Origin: an uncultured Acetatifactor sp.
Lineage (GTDB): Bacteria; Bacillota; Clostridia; Lachnospirales; Lachnospiraceae
Reading direction: 5' to 3'
Assembly (NCBI GenBank): GCA_947644185.1
Contig: CANRZC010000064.1
Location: 1 to 9,798 of the forward strand
Length of the DNA stretch: 9,798 bases
Of the stretch, positions 1-6,943 are shown in pieces (position 1 is the first letter of the stretch; the number at the start of each line of letters is the position of its first letter). A program made the translations under genes and the position numbers. The notes beneath the pieces are model-generated. The model was not told where the DNA came from. It ran no database searches and saw only the letters and a list, made by a program, of their open reading frames with translations.

Positions 1-525
1 GGGAGAAACCATTTTCGCAAAAAAATAAGCGAGAACAAAAGGCAGTACTAAAGGTGTAATGGAAAAACGATTATCATTTCTATCCAGAAAGCTTTTAAGC
101 TCATAACTGAAGGTCAGCCAGATATAGTTAGGAGTGGGATGTTTTTGGTCATTTTTGAGGGAAACTGTCACGAAACAGGTATCTGTAAAATAATACTCCA
201 TACACATTTCGTTGGACATCCCCCAGGAAGAACCAAATATATTCAGGAATTTCTCCCGCAGATAATCCTCTAACTCTTTCTTTAATCCAATCGGGGGTAG
301 TGCATCGTTGGCCACAGGCTCCGAAATGGAACCACCAGGCATTTTTCTGAGGCATCTCTTTTTGGCAAGCTCCACTATGTCATCTTTTATGGTTCTGAAA
401 TAATAGATGGCTTTTGCGACGGTACTCTTCCCGGATGCCTGAAATCCTGTCAATGTCATAAAAGGGACACATTCCAGTTCACATTGGTCGATGGGGCCAA
501 GTTTATATAGTTTCAGTCTGTGCAT
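1..525 (-). CDS. P-loop ATPase, AAA/SMC-like, 3' end outside window
   Basis: An uninterrupted reading frame of 175 codons runs from an ATG at 525-523 to the left edge, so the C-terminal part is missing. Residues 1-20 form a short beta-rich start with a Leu-Gly-Pro-Ile turn (residues 9-12), as in SMC/OLD-like ATPases where this strand precedes the Walker A loop. Walker A is at residues 27-35 (GFQASGKST) and matches GxxxxGK[ST]. Walker B and the signature motif would lie in the missing part. A GGAAGGGAG ribosome binding site at 536-544 lies 10 nt before the start, and a strong promoter lies further upstream. Composition is visibly more AT-rich than in the operon to the right. It is a separate transcription unit. 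I do not recognise the specific family; nucleotide binding is well supported, while a role in defence, repair or regulation is open. Confidence 0.82.
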   Translation of the reverse strand, partial: MHRLKLYKLGPIDQCELECVPFMTLTGFQASGKSTVAKAIYYFRTIKDDIVELAKKRCLRKMPGGSISEPVANDALPPIGLKKELEDYLREKFLNIFGSSWGMSNEMCMEYYFTDTCFVTVSLKNDQKHPTPNYIWLTFSYELKSFLDRNDNRFSITPLVLPFVLAYFFAKMVSP

Positions 526-583
526 TCTGTAATAGCTCCCTTCCAATATTTTTGGGTAAACCAAAGAATCCGGTTACTCTAAA

Positions 584-613
584 AGTATAGCACAGTCTTC
601 GGAGAATTGCCAA
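584..613 (-). promoter_or_regulatory. sigma-A-type promoter of the P-loop ATPase gene
   Basis: On the minus strand, TTGGCA (613-608, 5 of 6 to TTGACA) is followed after 18 bp by TATACT (589-584, 5 of 6 to TATAAT). The -10 box is preceded by TG plus one base, giving an extended -10. Transcription would begin near 577, leaving a leader of about 50 nt before the ATG at 525. The match is seen in the sequence; activity is inferred. Confidence 0.7.
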
Positions 614-635
614 ATAAAATATGGGGGCGAAAAGA

Positions 636-671
636 GTTAGCTATTTTCCAGCATAAACAGGAGAAGCTAAC
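636..671. repeat. inverted repeat GTTAGC ... GCTAAC upstream of the ATPase promoter
   Basis: The exact 6-bp arms are at 636-641 and 666-671. Inside them, TTTTCC (644-649) and GGAGAA (660-665) can also pair. Read as plus-strand RNA, all inner pairs form with one G-U; read as minus-strand RNA, one becomes a C-A mismatch. The element lies 22 bp upstream of the -35 box. It could be a regulator site, a hairpin in an antisense transcript, or chance. Confidence 0.35.
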
Positions 672-681
672 CAACGCCCTC

Positions 682-716
682 AAAAATTTCCCGCAAGATC
701 ATGTTGATGTGGGAAA
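682..716 (-). terminator. candidate rho-independent terminator of the seven-gene operon
   Basis: On the minus strand, TTTCCC (716-711) pairs with GGGAAA (692-687), followed directly by five T residues (686-682). The 18-nt loop holds a smaller ATCA/TGAT pairing. It starts about 30 bp after the stop codon of the CapA-like gene. The stem is short and AT-containing, so this is a weak terminator at best, but no better one is visible between 748 and the next promoter. Confidence 0.4.
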
Positions 717-747
717 AAACTTTTGCGGCTGTTATAAAAACGGTTCT

Positions 748-1899
748 TCACACTGGCATTTCCTGCAATTTGCTCACCTTTTCCGCCCACTCCTGTCCCT
801 TGTCCAGTTCCCGGGCAAACATCATTCGGTAAGCCTCAATCATCTGCTCATTGTGGGCCTCACAGGATACCAGATTATACTGTCCGGCGTAGGATATCTG
901 CGCCTCCTCCCGATCTCTGATGGTGATAATCTGCCTGGGGCTCCAGGGATGCAGATAGGCCCATCCAGTGAAATAATTACGCACCAGAGAGTCATCCTTG
1001 ATATATTCGGAAAGTCTGCCGATATACGCCAGCATCTTCTGCTTTTCCGCTCCTTTAAAAACGCTTATCGCTGTGGCGTCCTGATGGAACCTGTAGGGCA
1101 TAATTTCCAGAGAAACATTTTTCTTCTCAATGGTAAGCAGACTCATATAGCCGTAATACCAGTAATTATTTGCGGGTCTCTGTTCCCTGCTGGGGAAATA
1201 GAAGTTGCCCATGCTGTATACAATGGGTTTCCCTTTATAGATTTCATACCCCTGGGGACAGTGGGTATGCATGGCAATCACTGCGTCTGCACCGATATCA
1301 CACAGCATACGATACCTTTCCTTTACCCTGGGTGAGGGCATAGGATTAAACTCATTTCCGCCATGGAATATAATAATCACCCCATCTGATTTCTGTTTTT
1401 CTTCTATAATACGATTGTGTAAAAGCCCGATTCTAAACCCTGCCGTTCCGGGGCGCTCCTGCGTGGCAATACCGAATTCGTTCTCGCACACCGCCAGCAG
1501 AGAGATTTTGACACCGTCCTTTTCTAAAACACAAGCTGCATAGGCTTCTGTGAGATTCTCACCGGCACCTACATGTCTGATGTTATGATCGGCCAAAAGC
1601 TTTATGGTATCCCCCAGTCCCTTATCACCGTAATCTCCAGCGTGATTGTTGGCCAGCACCGCAACATCCGTCTGCAGCTCTTCAAAAAAGGAAATGTTGG
1701 CTGGATCAGATATGAGATTGGGACCGCTCTTTTCAATAGGCTCACAAGCTTCTTTGACAGCCAGCACGGTTTCACAATTGGCAATTCTAAAATCCGCATC
1801 CTGGCACAGTGGCTTCACCTCTGACAAAATCTCCCTGGCCTTATCTGCATCAATGATGCTGTCCCTAAAAGAAATATCGCTACAAAAAAGTAATTTCAT
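748..1899 (-). CDS. CapA/PgsA-like metallophosphatase-fold protein, apparently cytoplasmic
   Basis: This 383-residue protein has the motif series of the CapA (PGA_cap) family, which has a calcineurin-like metallophosphatase fold. It shows Asp8 in the opening strand (CSDIS), NCE at 41-43, ANNHAGDYG at 83-91, FHGG with His179, a MHTH histidine pair at 211/213, and a YKGKPIVYSMGNF block at 221-233. Family members are linked to poly-gamma-glutamate synthesis or turnover, but many are uncharacterised. Unlike membrane-anchored CapA proteins, there is no signal peptide or N-terminal membrane helix here. I chose the ATG at 1899 because AGGAG lies 10 nt upstream, just after the M20 stop codon; an in-frame GTG at 1944 lacks a convincing site. 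It is the last gene of the operon, 19 bp after the M20 peptidase, which suggests the two hydrolases act on related substrates. The true reaction is unknown. Confidence 0.88.
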   Translation of the reverse strand: MKLLFCSDISFRDSIIDADKAREILSEVKPLCQDADFRIANCETVLAVKEACEPIEKSGPNLISDPANISFFEELQTDVAVLANNHAGDYGDKGLGDTIKLLADHNIRHVGAGENLTEAYAACVLEKDGVKISLLAVCENEFGIATQERPGTAGFRIGLLHNRIIEEKQKSDGVIIIFHGGNEFNPMPSPRVKERYRMLCDIGADAVIAMHTHCPQGYEIYKGKPIVYSMGNFYFPSREQRPANNYWYYGYMSLLTIEKKNVSLEIMPYRFHQDATAISVFKGAEKQKMLAYIGRLSEYIKDDSLVRNYFTGWAYLHPWSPRQIITIRDREEAQISYAGQYNLVSCEAHNEQMIEAYRMMFARELDKGQEWAEKVSKLQEMPV

Positions 1900-1918
1900 A
1901 AATCTGTTTCTCCTCCCC

Positions 1919-3385
1919 TCAAACACTTGGTGGCACCTTATCACATTCCAAAAGCATCTCCACCGTAAGCTCTATGGCTTCTAAAAGTCCATCCACACTG
2001 ACACATTCGTCAGGCTGGTGAGCACCGCCGTGCCCCGCAGGCATAGGAAAAGGAATCCTCTTCCAAAGCTGAGGTCCTGTCTCAACAGCACAGGGAAGAT
2101 ACCCAGCATAGGTCATTCCTGCATTTACATGTGGCTCTGCATTCGCCTCACCGGTAAACTCCCGATATACCCCAAGCAGCGCCTTAACATACGGGTTTTC
2201 TCTGTCCAATATCCATGGCCTGGATTTCAGCTCTGCCTGCACCTCCCAGCCCGTTTTCTGTGACCATTCCCTGCAGGCATCTATAATCATGTCTTCGCGG
2301 ATCGCCTTGCCAAAGCGAATATCGAAAGTCAATTCCAGTTTCCCATCCACCGTTTTGATAATACCATTGGTACAGGTGAGCGGGCCAAAATCAGGATCCG
2401 TATTTTCGATAGAGAACGGCTCACCATAATAATGCTTTAACAGCTCTGCCGCAAGGGCAAGTATCCTTCGGTCCCTGTCACAGATAAGTTCACATTCAGC
2501 CAGAAATTGTGCCGCCAGATACCCTGCGTTCAGCGAGCCCTTCGGCACTGCGCCGTGACCGGAAATTCCTTTCGCAGTAACAACAATTTCCTGCGTCTTG
2601 ACAAACACCTTGACGCGTTCTGTCTCCTTAGATTTCAAGGCCCCATATAATGCTTCATCGTAATCTAGGCGTACCTGCCCCTCTCCCAGGATAACATTCA
2701 CAGACTTCCCGCCACTGAAATCTCTGATCCCACGAAAGGCTCTATCAGAGCTTACTCGGACAACTATCCGCCCTTTATCCCCTCTGTAAAAAGGAAATCC
2801 CGTATCACATACCAGCGAAAAGGCGGGAGGTATGTGTCTTGCCGTATAATTCCTGATATCCTGCATCCCCGTCTCCTCATTGCCTCCGGCAAACATCACC
2901 AGGCGGCTTGAAAAAGGAAGTGCCAATTCCCGCAGGACTCTTGCACAGTAAAGGGACATGATCACTGCTGCCTTATTGTCCACAGCCCCTCTGCAAATAA
3001 GAAAACCATCTTTTTCCAGAGGGATAAATGGCTCCGTATAAATCCAATCCCTCCCAGGCTCCACTGTATCCACATGTGCAAAAAGACCTATCCTTTTCCT
3101 GTGTAAGCTATTTCTGTCAGCCTGGATGTCCCCATGGCCTATGACGTCACTGTTGTAATAAGAGAGCAGATATCCTCCCTCCGCATCCAAATCCGTGGCA
3201 TAACCATGTTTTGTATAAAGCTGTCTGCAGTATTCCAGGGCTGCGGCTGGCCCCGGACCAAAGGGTGCTCCTACGGTGGCTTCCCCTCTGACAGAAGAAA
3301 TGGCCAGCAGTTCCTTCAGTTCCGCCACAATCTCTCTCCTATGGCATTGTACATATGCGTGAATTTGTTCCTTATAGAGCCCCAT
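1919..3385 (-). CDS. M20-family metallopeptidase (dipeptidase/amidohydrolase, PepV-like)
   Basis: This 488-residue protein carries the full two-zinc ligand set of the M20 family: His104-x-Asp106 (AHVDTVEPG), Asp136 in GAVDNKA, the catalytic/ligand Glu pair 170-171 (NEETG), Asp194 (CDTGFP), and a C-terminal histidine at 456 (AHQPDE). A dimerisation (lid) domain would occupy about 205-365, with GISGHGAVPKGS inside it. Length and the C-terminal MTYAGYLPCAVETGP stretch fit the PepV/dipeptidase branch better than the shorter ArgE/DapE enzymes. There is no signal peptide, so it should act in the cytoplasm on imported material, cleaving a dipeptide or an N-acyl amino acid. AGGAGG lies 6 nt before the ATG. 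It lies 45 bp after the second permease and 19 bp before the CapA-like gene. The substrate is not readable from sequence. Confidence 0.93.
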   Translation of the reverse strand: MGLYKEQIHAYVQCHRREIVAELKELLAISSVRGEATVGAPFGPGPAAALEYCRQLYTKHGYATDLDAEGGYLLSYYNSDVIGHGDIQADRNSLHRKRIGLFAHVDTVEPGRDWIYTEPFIPLEKDGFLICRGAVDNKAAVIMSLYCARVLRELALPFSSRLVMFAGGNEETGMQDIRNYTARHIPPAFSLVCDTGFPFYRGDKGRIVVRVSSDRAFRGIRDFSGGKSVNVILGEGQVRLDYDEALYGALKSKETERVKVFVKTQEIVVTAKGISGHGAVPKGSLNAGYLAAQFLAECELICDRDRRILALAAELLKHYYGEPFSIENTDPDFGPLTCTNGIIKTVDGKLELTFDIRFGKAIREDMIIDACREWSQKTGWEVQAELKSRPWILDRENPYVKALLGVYREFTGEANAEPHVNAGMTYAGYLPCAVETGPQLWKRIPFPMPAGHGGAHQPDECVSVDGLLEAIELTVEMLLECDKVPPSV

Positions 3386-3430
3386 CTCTCTCCTCCTGTT
3401 TCCTTTCTGCCTAATTTCTGCAAGATGTCA

Positions 3431-4270
3431 CTACTGTTTAATACCTGACACTGCCACGCTCTCTACGATATACTTTTGCAGAAATAGAAATACAATAATA
3501 AGCGGGATGGCACTGAGCACCGCTACCGAAAAACGGGGGCCGTACAGACGTGCAGTCTCCGATGCGTTGAACAGGGATACCCCTACGGAAATCAAATGCT
3601 TCTCCGAAGAACGAATCACGATTAAGGGCCAAAGATAACTGTTCCACTGCCCGATGATCTGCAGAATGGAAAGAGCAGCTATCACCGGCTTGCTCAGAGG
3701 TAATATGATTTTGAAAAAGCAACCCCACTCTCCCATACCGTCAATCTTACCGGCTTCTCTCAGCGAGTCCGGAAGGGCAGCGATATTGGTTCTGGCAAAA
3801 AAGATTCCATACACATAGGCAAAATTCCCCAGAACCAAAGGCCAGTAGGTGTCAATCATACCCCAATCACTGTACTGTAAATACAGTGGTATCATACGTG
3901 TCTCAAAGGGAATCATCATCACAGCCAGCATGTAGAAGTACCAAAATTTCTTGCCAAAAAAGCGTCCCTTGGCAAACGCATAACCTGCCACCAGGGCGAA
4001 GAACACAGAAATCACTGTATTGACCACCGCGACAAAAATGGTATTCCTGTAGTATCTGAGCAGTTGAATCCGCTGGAAAGCATACTCATAGTTCTTTAAG
4101 GAAAAATTCTTCGGCCACCAGGCAAAGTCCGGCAGACTTGTAATGGCATTCCCGTCAAAAGAGAGGGTAATGGCCCACCACAGTGGAACCAACAGGATAA
4201 ACAGCAGCACCATTAAAATAATACTTGTAATAATTTTCCCTCTGTTTCTGTAGTTAATTCTCTTCTTCAT
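3431..4270 (-). CDS. ABC importer permease, CUT1 family, MalG/UgpE-like
   Basis: This 279-residue inner-membrane subunit has about six hydrophobic segments, starting at about 12-34 and ending at about 246-267. The EAA loop that contacts the ATPase is at about 172-191: EAGKIDG, then the ILP ending, with Gly in place of the third residue of the usual EAA. The C-terminus, SVAVSGIKQ, is typical of MalG-type permeases (usually AGAVKG). The ATG at 4270 lies one base after the stop of the first permease gene, implying translational coupling; AAGGAG lies 10 nt before it. An in-frame GTG at 4279 would leave the ribosome site only 1 nt away and is less likely. With the upstream permease it forms the translocation pore. 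No ATPase gene follows, so a shared MsmX/UgpC-type subunit is presumed. Confidence 0.95.
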   Translation of the reverse strand: MKKRINYRNRGKIITSIILMVLLFILLVPLWWAITLSFDGNAITSLPDFAWWPKNFSLKNYEYAFQRIQLLRYYRNTIFVAVVNTVISVFFALVAGYAFAKGRFFGKKFWYFYMLAVMMIPFETRMIPLYLQYSDWGMIDTYWPLVLGNFAYVYGIFFARTNIAALPDSLREAGKIDGMGEWGCFFKIILPLSKPVIAALSILQIIGQWNSYLWPLIVIRSSEKHLISVGVSLFNASETARLYGPRFSVAVLSAIPLIIVFLFLQKYIVESVAVSGIKQ

Positions 4271-4271
4271 C

Positions 4272-5186
4272 CTAATCACTCTCCTTCAGAAAACCAGACA
4301 TTTTCAGATTCAAGATCGTAAAGGCCATGACGATGACAAACAACACCATGGCACCTGCCGAGGAAATACCATACCGAGGTGTCTCAAAGCTATACTGATA
4401 AATGTACATCAGCATGGTCATCAAGGTTCCGTTCGGCTTACCTGCAGGGGTGTTGCCACTGAGAATATATAAATCGGTAAAGCGTGACAGGCCTCCGATC
4501 ATACTGGTAATCAGCAGGAAGGCAAAGCAGAATTTCATCTGCGGAATGGTAATATACCGCATCTTCTTGAGGGGAGAGGCGCCATCGATGGCCGCCGCCT
4601 CATAGATTTCCGTTGGAATCGACTGCAGATTTGCCAGATTGATCAGCATGGCATAGCCCAGGCTCATCCAGATATGCAGGATTGTGGCACCGATGTGGGA
4701 ATAGCGGTAATCGGACAGCCACCCAATAGCCACATCCTGCCCGGTGAGCAGGGACAGAAACTCATTCAGAAGGCCTCCATTCCGCTTAAGTACATACTGG
4801 AACACCAGGACCACACTGACACCGGTGATGATGTTTGGCATATAAAATGTCACCCGGAAGAAGCCCTGTAGCTTTGTACGGCCCAGACCGTTGATGGCAT
4901 TGGCCAAAAGGAAGCCCAGAGGTATCGTCAGAAGTCCATAGACAGCCAGAAGGATTGTATTTTTCAGTGCTCCTAAAAACATGCTGTTAGACATCAAATT
5001 CTTGTAGTTTTCCCAGCCCACTATCTCATAATCCATTCCATAGGTCTTCATATTAGTAAAAGAATAATAAATAGATGTCATAAGTGGCTTGTAGGTCAAC
5101 ACCGCCAAGGTAATGATGGGTATTATAATAAAGGTATACCAAGTTAAATTTCTCTTAATATCCTTCTTTTTCACTTTTATTCTCAT
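4272..5186 (-). CDS. ABC importer permease, CUT1 family, MalF/UgpA-like
   Basis: This 304-residue membrane protein has a basic N-terminus (residues 2-12), a first membrane segment at about 17-32, and several more up to about 277-295. The EAA loop at about 196-215 reads EAAAIDGASP followed by the TIPQ ending, the usual form in this family. The length fits UgpA/LacF-like subunits rather than the longer enteric MalF. I chose the ATG at 5186 because GGAAGG lies 7 nt before it; an in-frame GTG at 5201 has no ribosome site. It pairs with the downstream MalG-like permease (1-bp gap) and takes substrate from the lipoprotein encoded 123 bp upstream. CUT1 systems usually carry oligosaccharides, polyols or glycerol-phosphate compounds, but exact specificity cannot be read here. 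Confidence 0.95.
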   Translation of the reverse strand: MRIKVKKKDIKRNLTWYTFIIIPIITLAVLTYKPLMTSIYYSFTNMKTYGMDYEIVGWENYKNLMSNSMFLGALKNTILLAVYGLLTIPLGFLLANAINGLGRTKLQGFFRVTFYMPNIITGVSVVLVFQYVLKRNGGLLNEFLSLLTGQDVAIGWLSDYRYSHIGATILHIWMSLGYAMLINLANLQSIPTEIYEAAAIDGASPLKKMRYITIPQMKFCFAFLLITSMIGGLSRFTDLYILSGNTPAGKPNGTLMTMLMYIYQYSFETPRYGISSAGAMVLFVIVMAFTILNLKMSGFLKESD

Positions 5187-5220
5187 TCTGTCCCCTTCCA
5201 CATTTCATAAACAATAATAA

Positions 5221-5257
5221 GCCCGGAGAAGACATCCCCGTCGTGCCTTCTCCGGAC
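5221..5257 (-). promoter_or_regulatory. stable intercistronic stem-loop between binding-protein and permease genes
   Basis: In the minus-strand transcript, bases 5257-5247 pair with 5231-5221 over 11 bp (GTCCGGAGAAG against CTTCTCCGGGC, one U-G). The pairing extends three more base pairs inward to a 9-nt loop. The U-G pair would be a C-A mismatch on the plus strand, so the structure belongs to the operon mRNA. It is followed by TTATTATT rather than a clean T-run, so it is probably leaky. Such elements often let the binding protein be made in excess over the permeases, by partial termination or 3'-end protection. Confidence 0.72.
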
Positions 5258-5309
5258 TTCTGCCTCTTTCAGCTTCAATTTTTATGCAACTATTCCATCA
5301 TCCAGTTTA

Positions 5310-6809
5310 CTATTGTGATTTCATAGCCTCCTGGGCAGACTGCTGCAAGAAATCAGCCGCCTCTTGCGGCGTCATAACGCCCTTCACCACATTGTCCACT
5401 GCGGTCACCATAGCGGTTCCGTTGATATTCGCTATCTGACCATTCCTTACGTAGTTCCAACTATTATTGTAAGTGGGAGGAATGGTATCCAGGGCATACT
5501 GGCATACCGCCATCTGTTCCTCAGACAGAATAGAGCTCATAGCCGCAACACCATTCTTATTGTTGGGAATCATCAGATTGGAGCTTGCCAGCCAGGAAAT
5601 TGCCACGTCATCTGTGAGCATGAACTTGATGAATTCCCATGCCCAATCCTTTTTCGGGGAATCTTTGTAGATAGCCAGGGTAGTCTCGCCTGCCCATGGT
5701 GTGGGAATTCCTTTATTCTCTCCCTCATGGCAGAGCGGGGTATTCATCATAACATAGCGATCCGCAAGATCATTGTCCTTGATCAGAACAGCATTATAAA
5801 TGATATTTGTGGCAAACATCATAGCCCAGTTGTTATTGCCATCGGTATCAGTGCTTATATCCACACCCTCAATGGTGTCAGGACTTGCGCAGTCTGCCAT
5901 AGCCTTTATGATTTCAAAAGCTTCCACGCTTTCCTGGGTGGCAAAATTCACCTTGGCATCTGCTATGGTCTCACCCAGCTCAAATACTTTGGCTCCGCAG
6001 GCAAGTGCAGCCTGGGTATAGTTGAACTGCAGATTGGCTCCGCTGGGGCTGTAATACTGAACGCCATAGGTCTGTTCTCCGGTGACAGGATCTGTGCCTG
6101 TCAGCTGCTTCGCCAGCTCGATCAAGTCATAGTATGTCCAATCATCTTCCGGCAGCGCAACACCGTAATGCTCAAAAATCTCTGTGTCAACCCATACCAC
6201 CTCCGGCCCAAGTACCATGGCCAGACCTAGGATAGGAGTCTCATCATCATTGTTGGTGGTTGCCGGTTTTACCGTGGTATGTGTAAACAGCTGCTCCGTA
6301 AATTCCGGCTCCGCCTCCAGATAAGGCTTCAAATCCTCTGCCAGTCCGTCAATATGCCCATGTACCATAATATCTACCCCACCGCCCAAAGCTGCCGTCT
6401 GGATGGCACTGGTATAGCTATCCCAGGGGATGTCCTCAATCTCCAGAGCACAGTTGGGATACAGCTCATTCCAGCGAGCCGCAAGTTCATTATAACCAGG
6501 TCTAAAAAGACCGGTTGAGACATCGTCATGTCCCTCTGCTCCTGAGGCGAATAAAGCCGGGCCATAAATGGACAGAGTGACTTCTTCGTCCAGATTCAGA
6601 GACTCATTCACCTGATATCCGGAGGTATCAACCGCAATCTTCACTTCCGTTTTCTCCTCACTGCTTTCCTCTGTTTTCTCCTCCACAGCTTCCTCGCTAC
6701 TGCCAGGCTCCTGTGGCTCTGAAGATCCACAGCCCATCACAAAAGTTGCGAGCATTGTCATACATAACAGCAATGACCACAGTTTGTTAAAAATGCTTCT
6801 TTTCTTCAT
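5310..6809 (-). CDS. extracellular solute-binding lipoprotein, SBP family 1 (CUT1 type)
   Basis: This 499-residue protein has a basic N-terminus, a hydrophobic segment at about 11-25 and a lipobox VMGC ending at Cys27, which would be lipidated and anchor the protein outside the membrane. Residues 28-56 form a Ser/Glu-rich linker. The mature part has the two-lobe layout of family 1 binding proteins: an early strand (VTLSIYGP), a GGGVDIMVHG turn at about 147-156, and a DWAWEFIKFMLTDD block near residues 381-394, characteristic of the family. Aromatic residues are plentiful, as in carbohydrate binders, but the ligand is not identifiable. AGGAGG lies 8 nt before the ATG. A stem-loop follows the gene, then the two permeases. 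Its place directly after the glycyl radical enzyme pair suggests that the ligand, or a product of it, feeds that enzyme; this is inference. Confidence 0.96.
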   Translation of the reverse strand: MKKRSIFNKLWSLLLCMTMLATFVMGCGSSEPQEPGSSEEAVEEKTEESSEEKTEVKIAVDTSGYQVNESLNLDEEVTLSIYGPALFASGAEGHDDVSTGLFRPGYNELAARWNELYPNCALEIEDIPWDSYTSAIQTAALGGGVDIMVHGHIDGLAEDLKPYLEAEPEFTEQLFTHTTVKPATTNNDDETPILGLAMVLGPEVVWVDTEIFEHYGVALPEDDWTYYDLIELAKQLTGTDPVTGEQTYGVQYYSPSGANLQFNYTQAALACGAKVFELGETIADAKVNFATQESVEAFEIIKAMADCASPDTIEGVDISTDTDGNNNWAMMFATNIIYNAVLIKDNDLADRYVMMNTPLCHEGENKGIPTPWAGETTLAIYKDSPKKDWAWEFIKFMLTDDVAISWLASSNLMIPNNKNGVAAMSSILSEEQMAVCQYALDTIPPTYNNSWNYVRNGQIANINGTAMVTAVDNVVKGVMTPQEAADFLQQSAQEAMKSQ

Positions 6810-6849
6810 ATCGAGTTCCTCCTGTTTTAATTAGTTTTTACACCTTACA

Positions 6850-6877
6850 ATTATACATTTTCCTGAAAAAATCAGAA
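6850..6877 (-). promoter_or_regulatory. possible promoter for the binding-protein gene
   Basis: On the minus strand a perfect TATAAT (6855-6850) lies about 40 bp before the start codon. The best -35 is TTCTGA (6877-6872) at 16 bp, only 3 of 6, so activation by a regulator would be expected. An AT-rich inverted repeat, AATAT-AC-ATATT (6876-6887), overlaps the -35 and could be an operator. There is no clear terminator for the upstream activase gene, so read-through is also possible. Confidence 0.45.
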
Positions 6878-6943
6878 TATACATATTGCCTTTTTTATAT
6901 TTTTTGACACATAACATTCTGCCATATTCTCTGTCCGAAGGCT

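Noticed and set aside
149..355. Minus-strand open frame of 68 codons
   Set aside because: It lies in another frame inside the P-loop ATPase gene, which has the Walker A motif, a ribosome site and a promoter.
607..1335. Plus-strand open frame of 242 codons
   Set aside because: Most of it lies antisense to the CapA-like gene, whose motifs are unmistakable. Its translation has no recognisable domain, and no convincing ribosome site precedes it.
5364..6230. Plus-strand open frame of 288 codons
   Set aside because: It is fully antisense to the binding-protein gene and rich in Cys, His and Ile in no domain pattern; it is a shadow frame.
6904..6930. Plus-strand TTGACA followed by TATTCT, a possible antisense promoter facing the activase gene
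   Set aside because: The spacing is only 15 bp, the -10 matches 4 of 6, the region is AT-rich, and no plus-strand gene follows.
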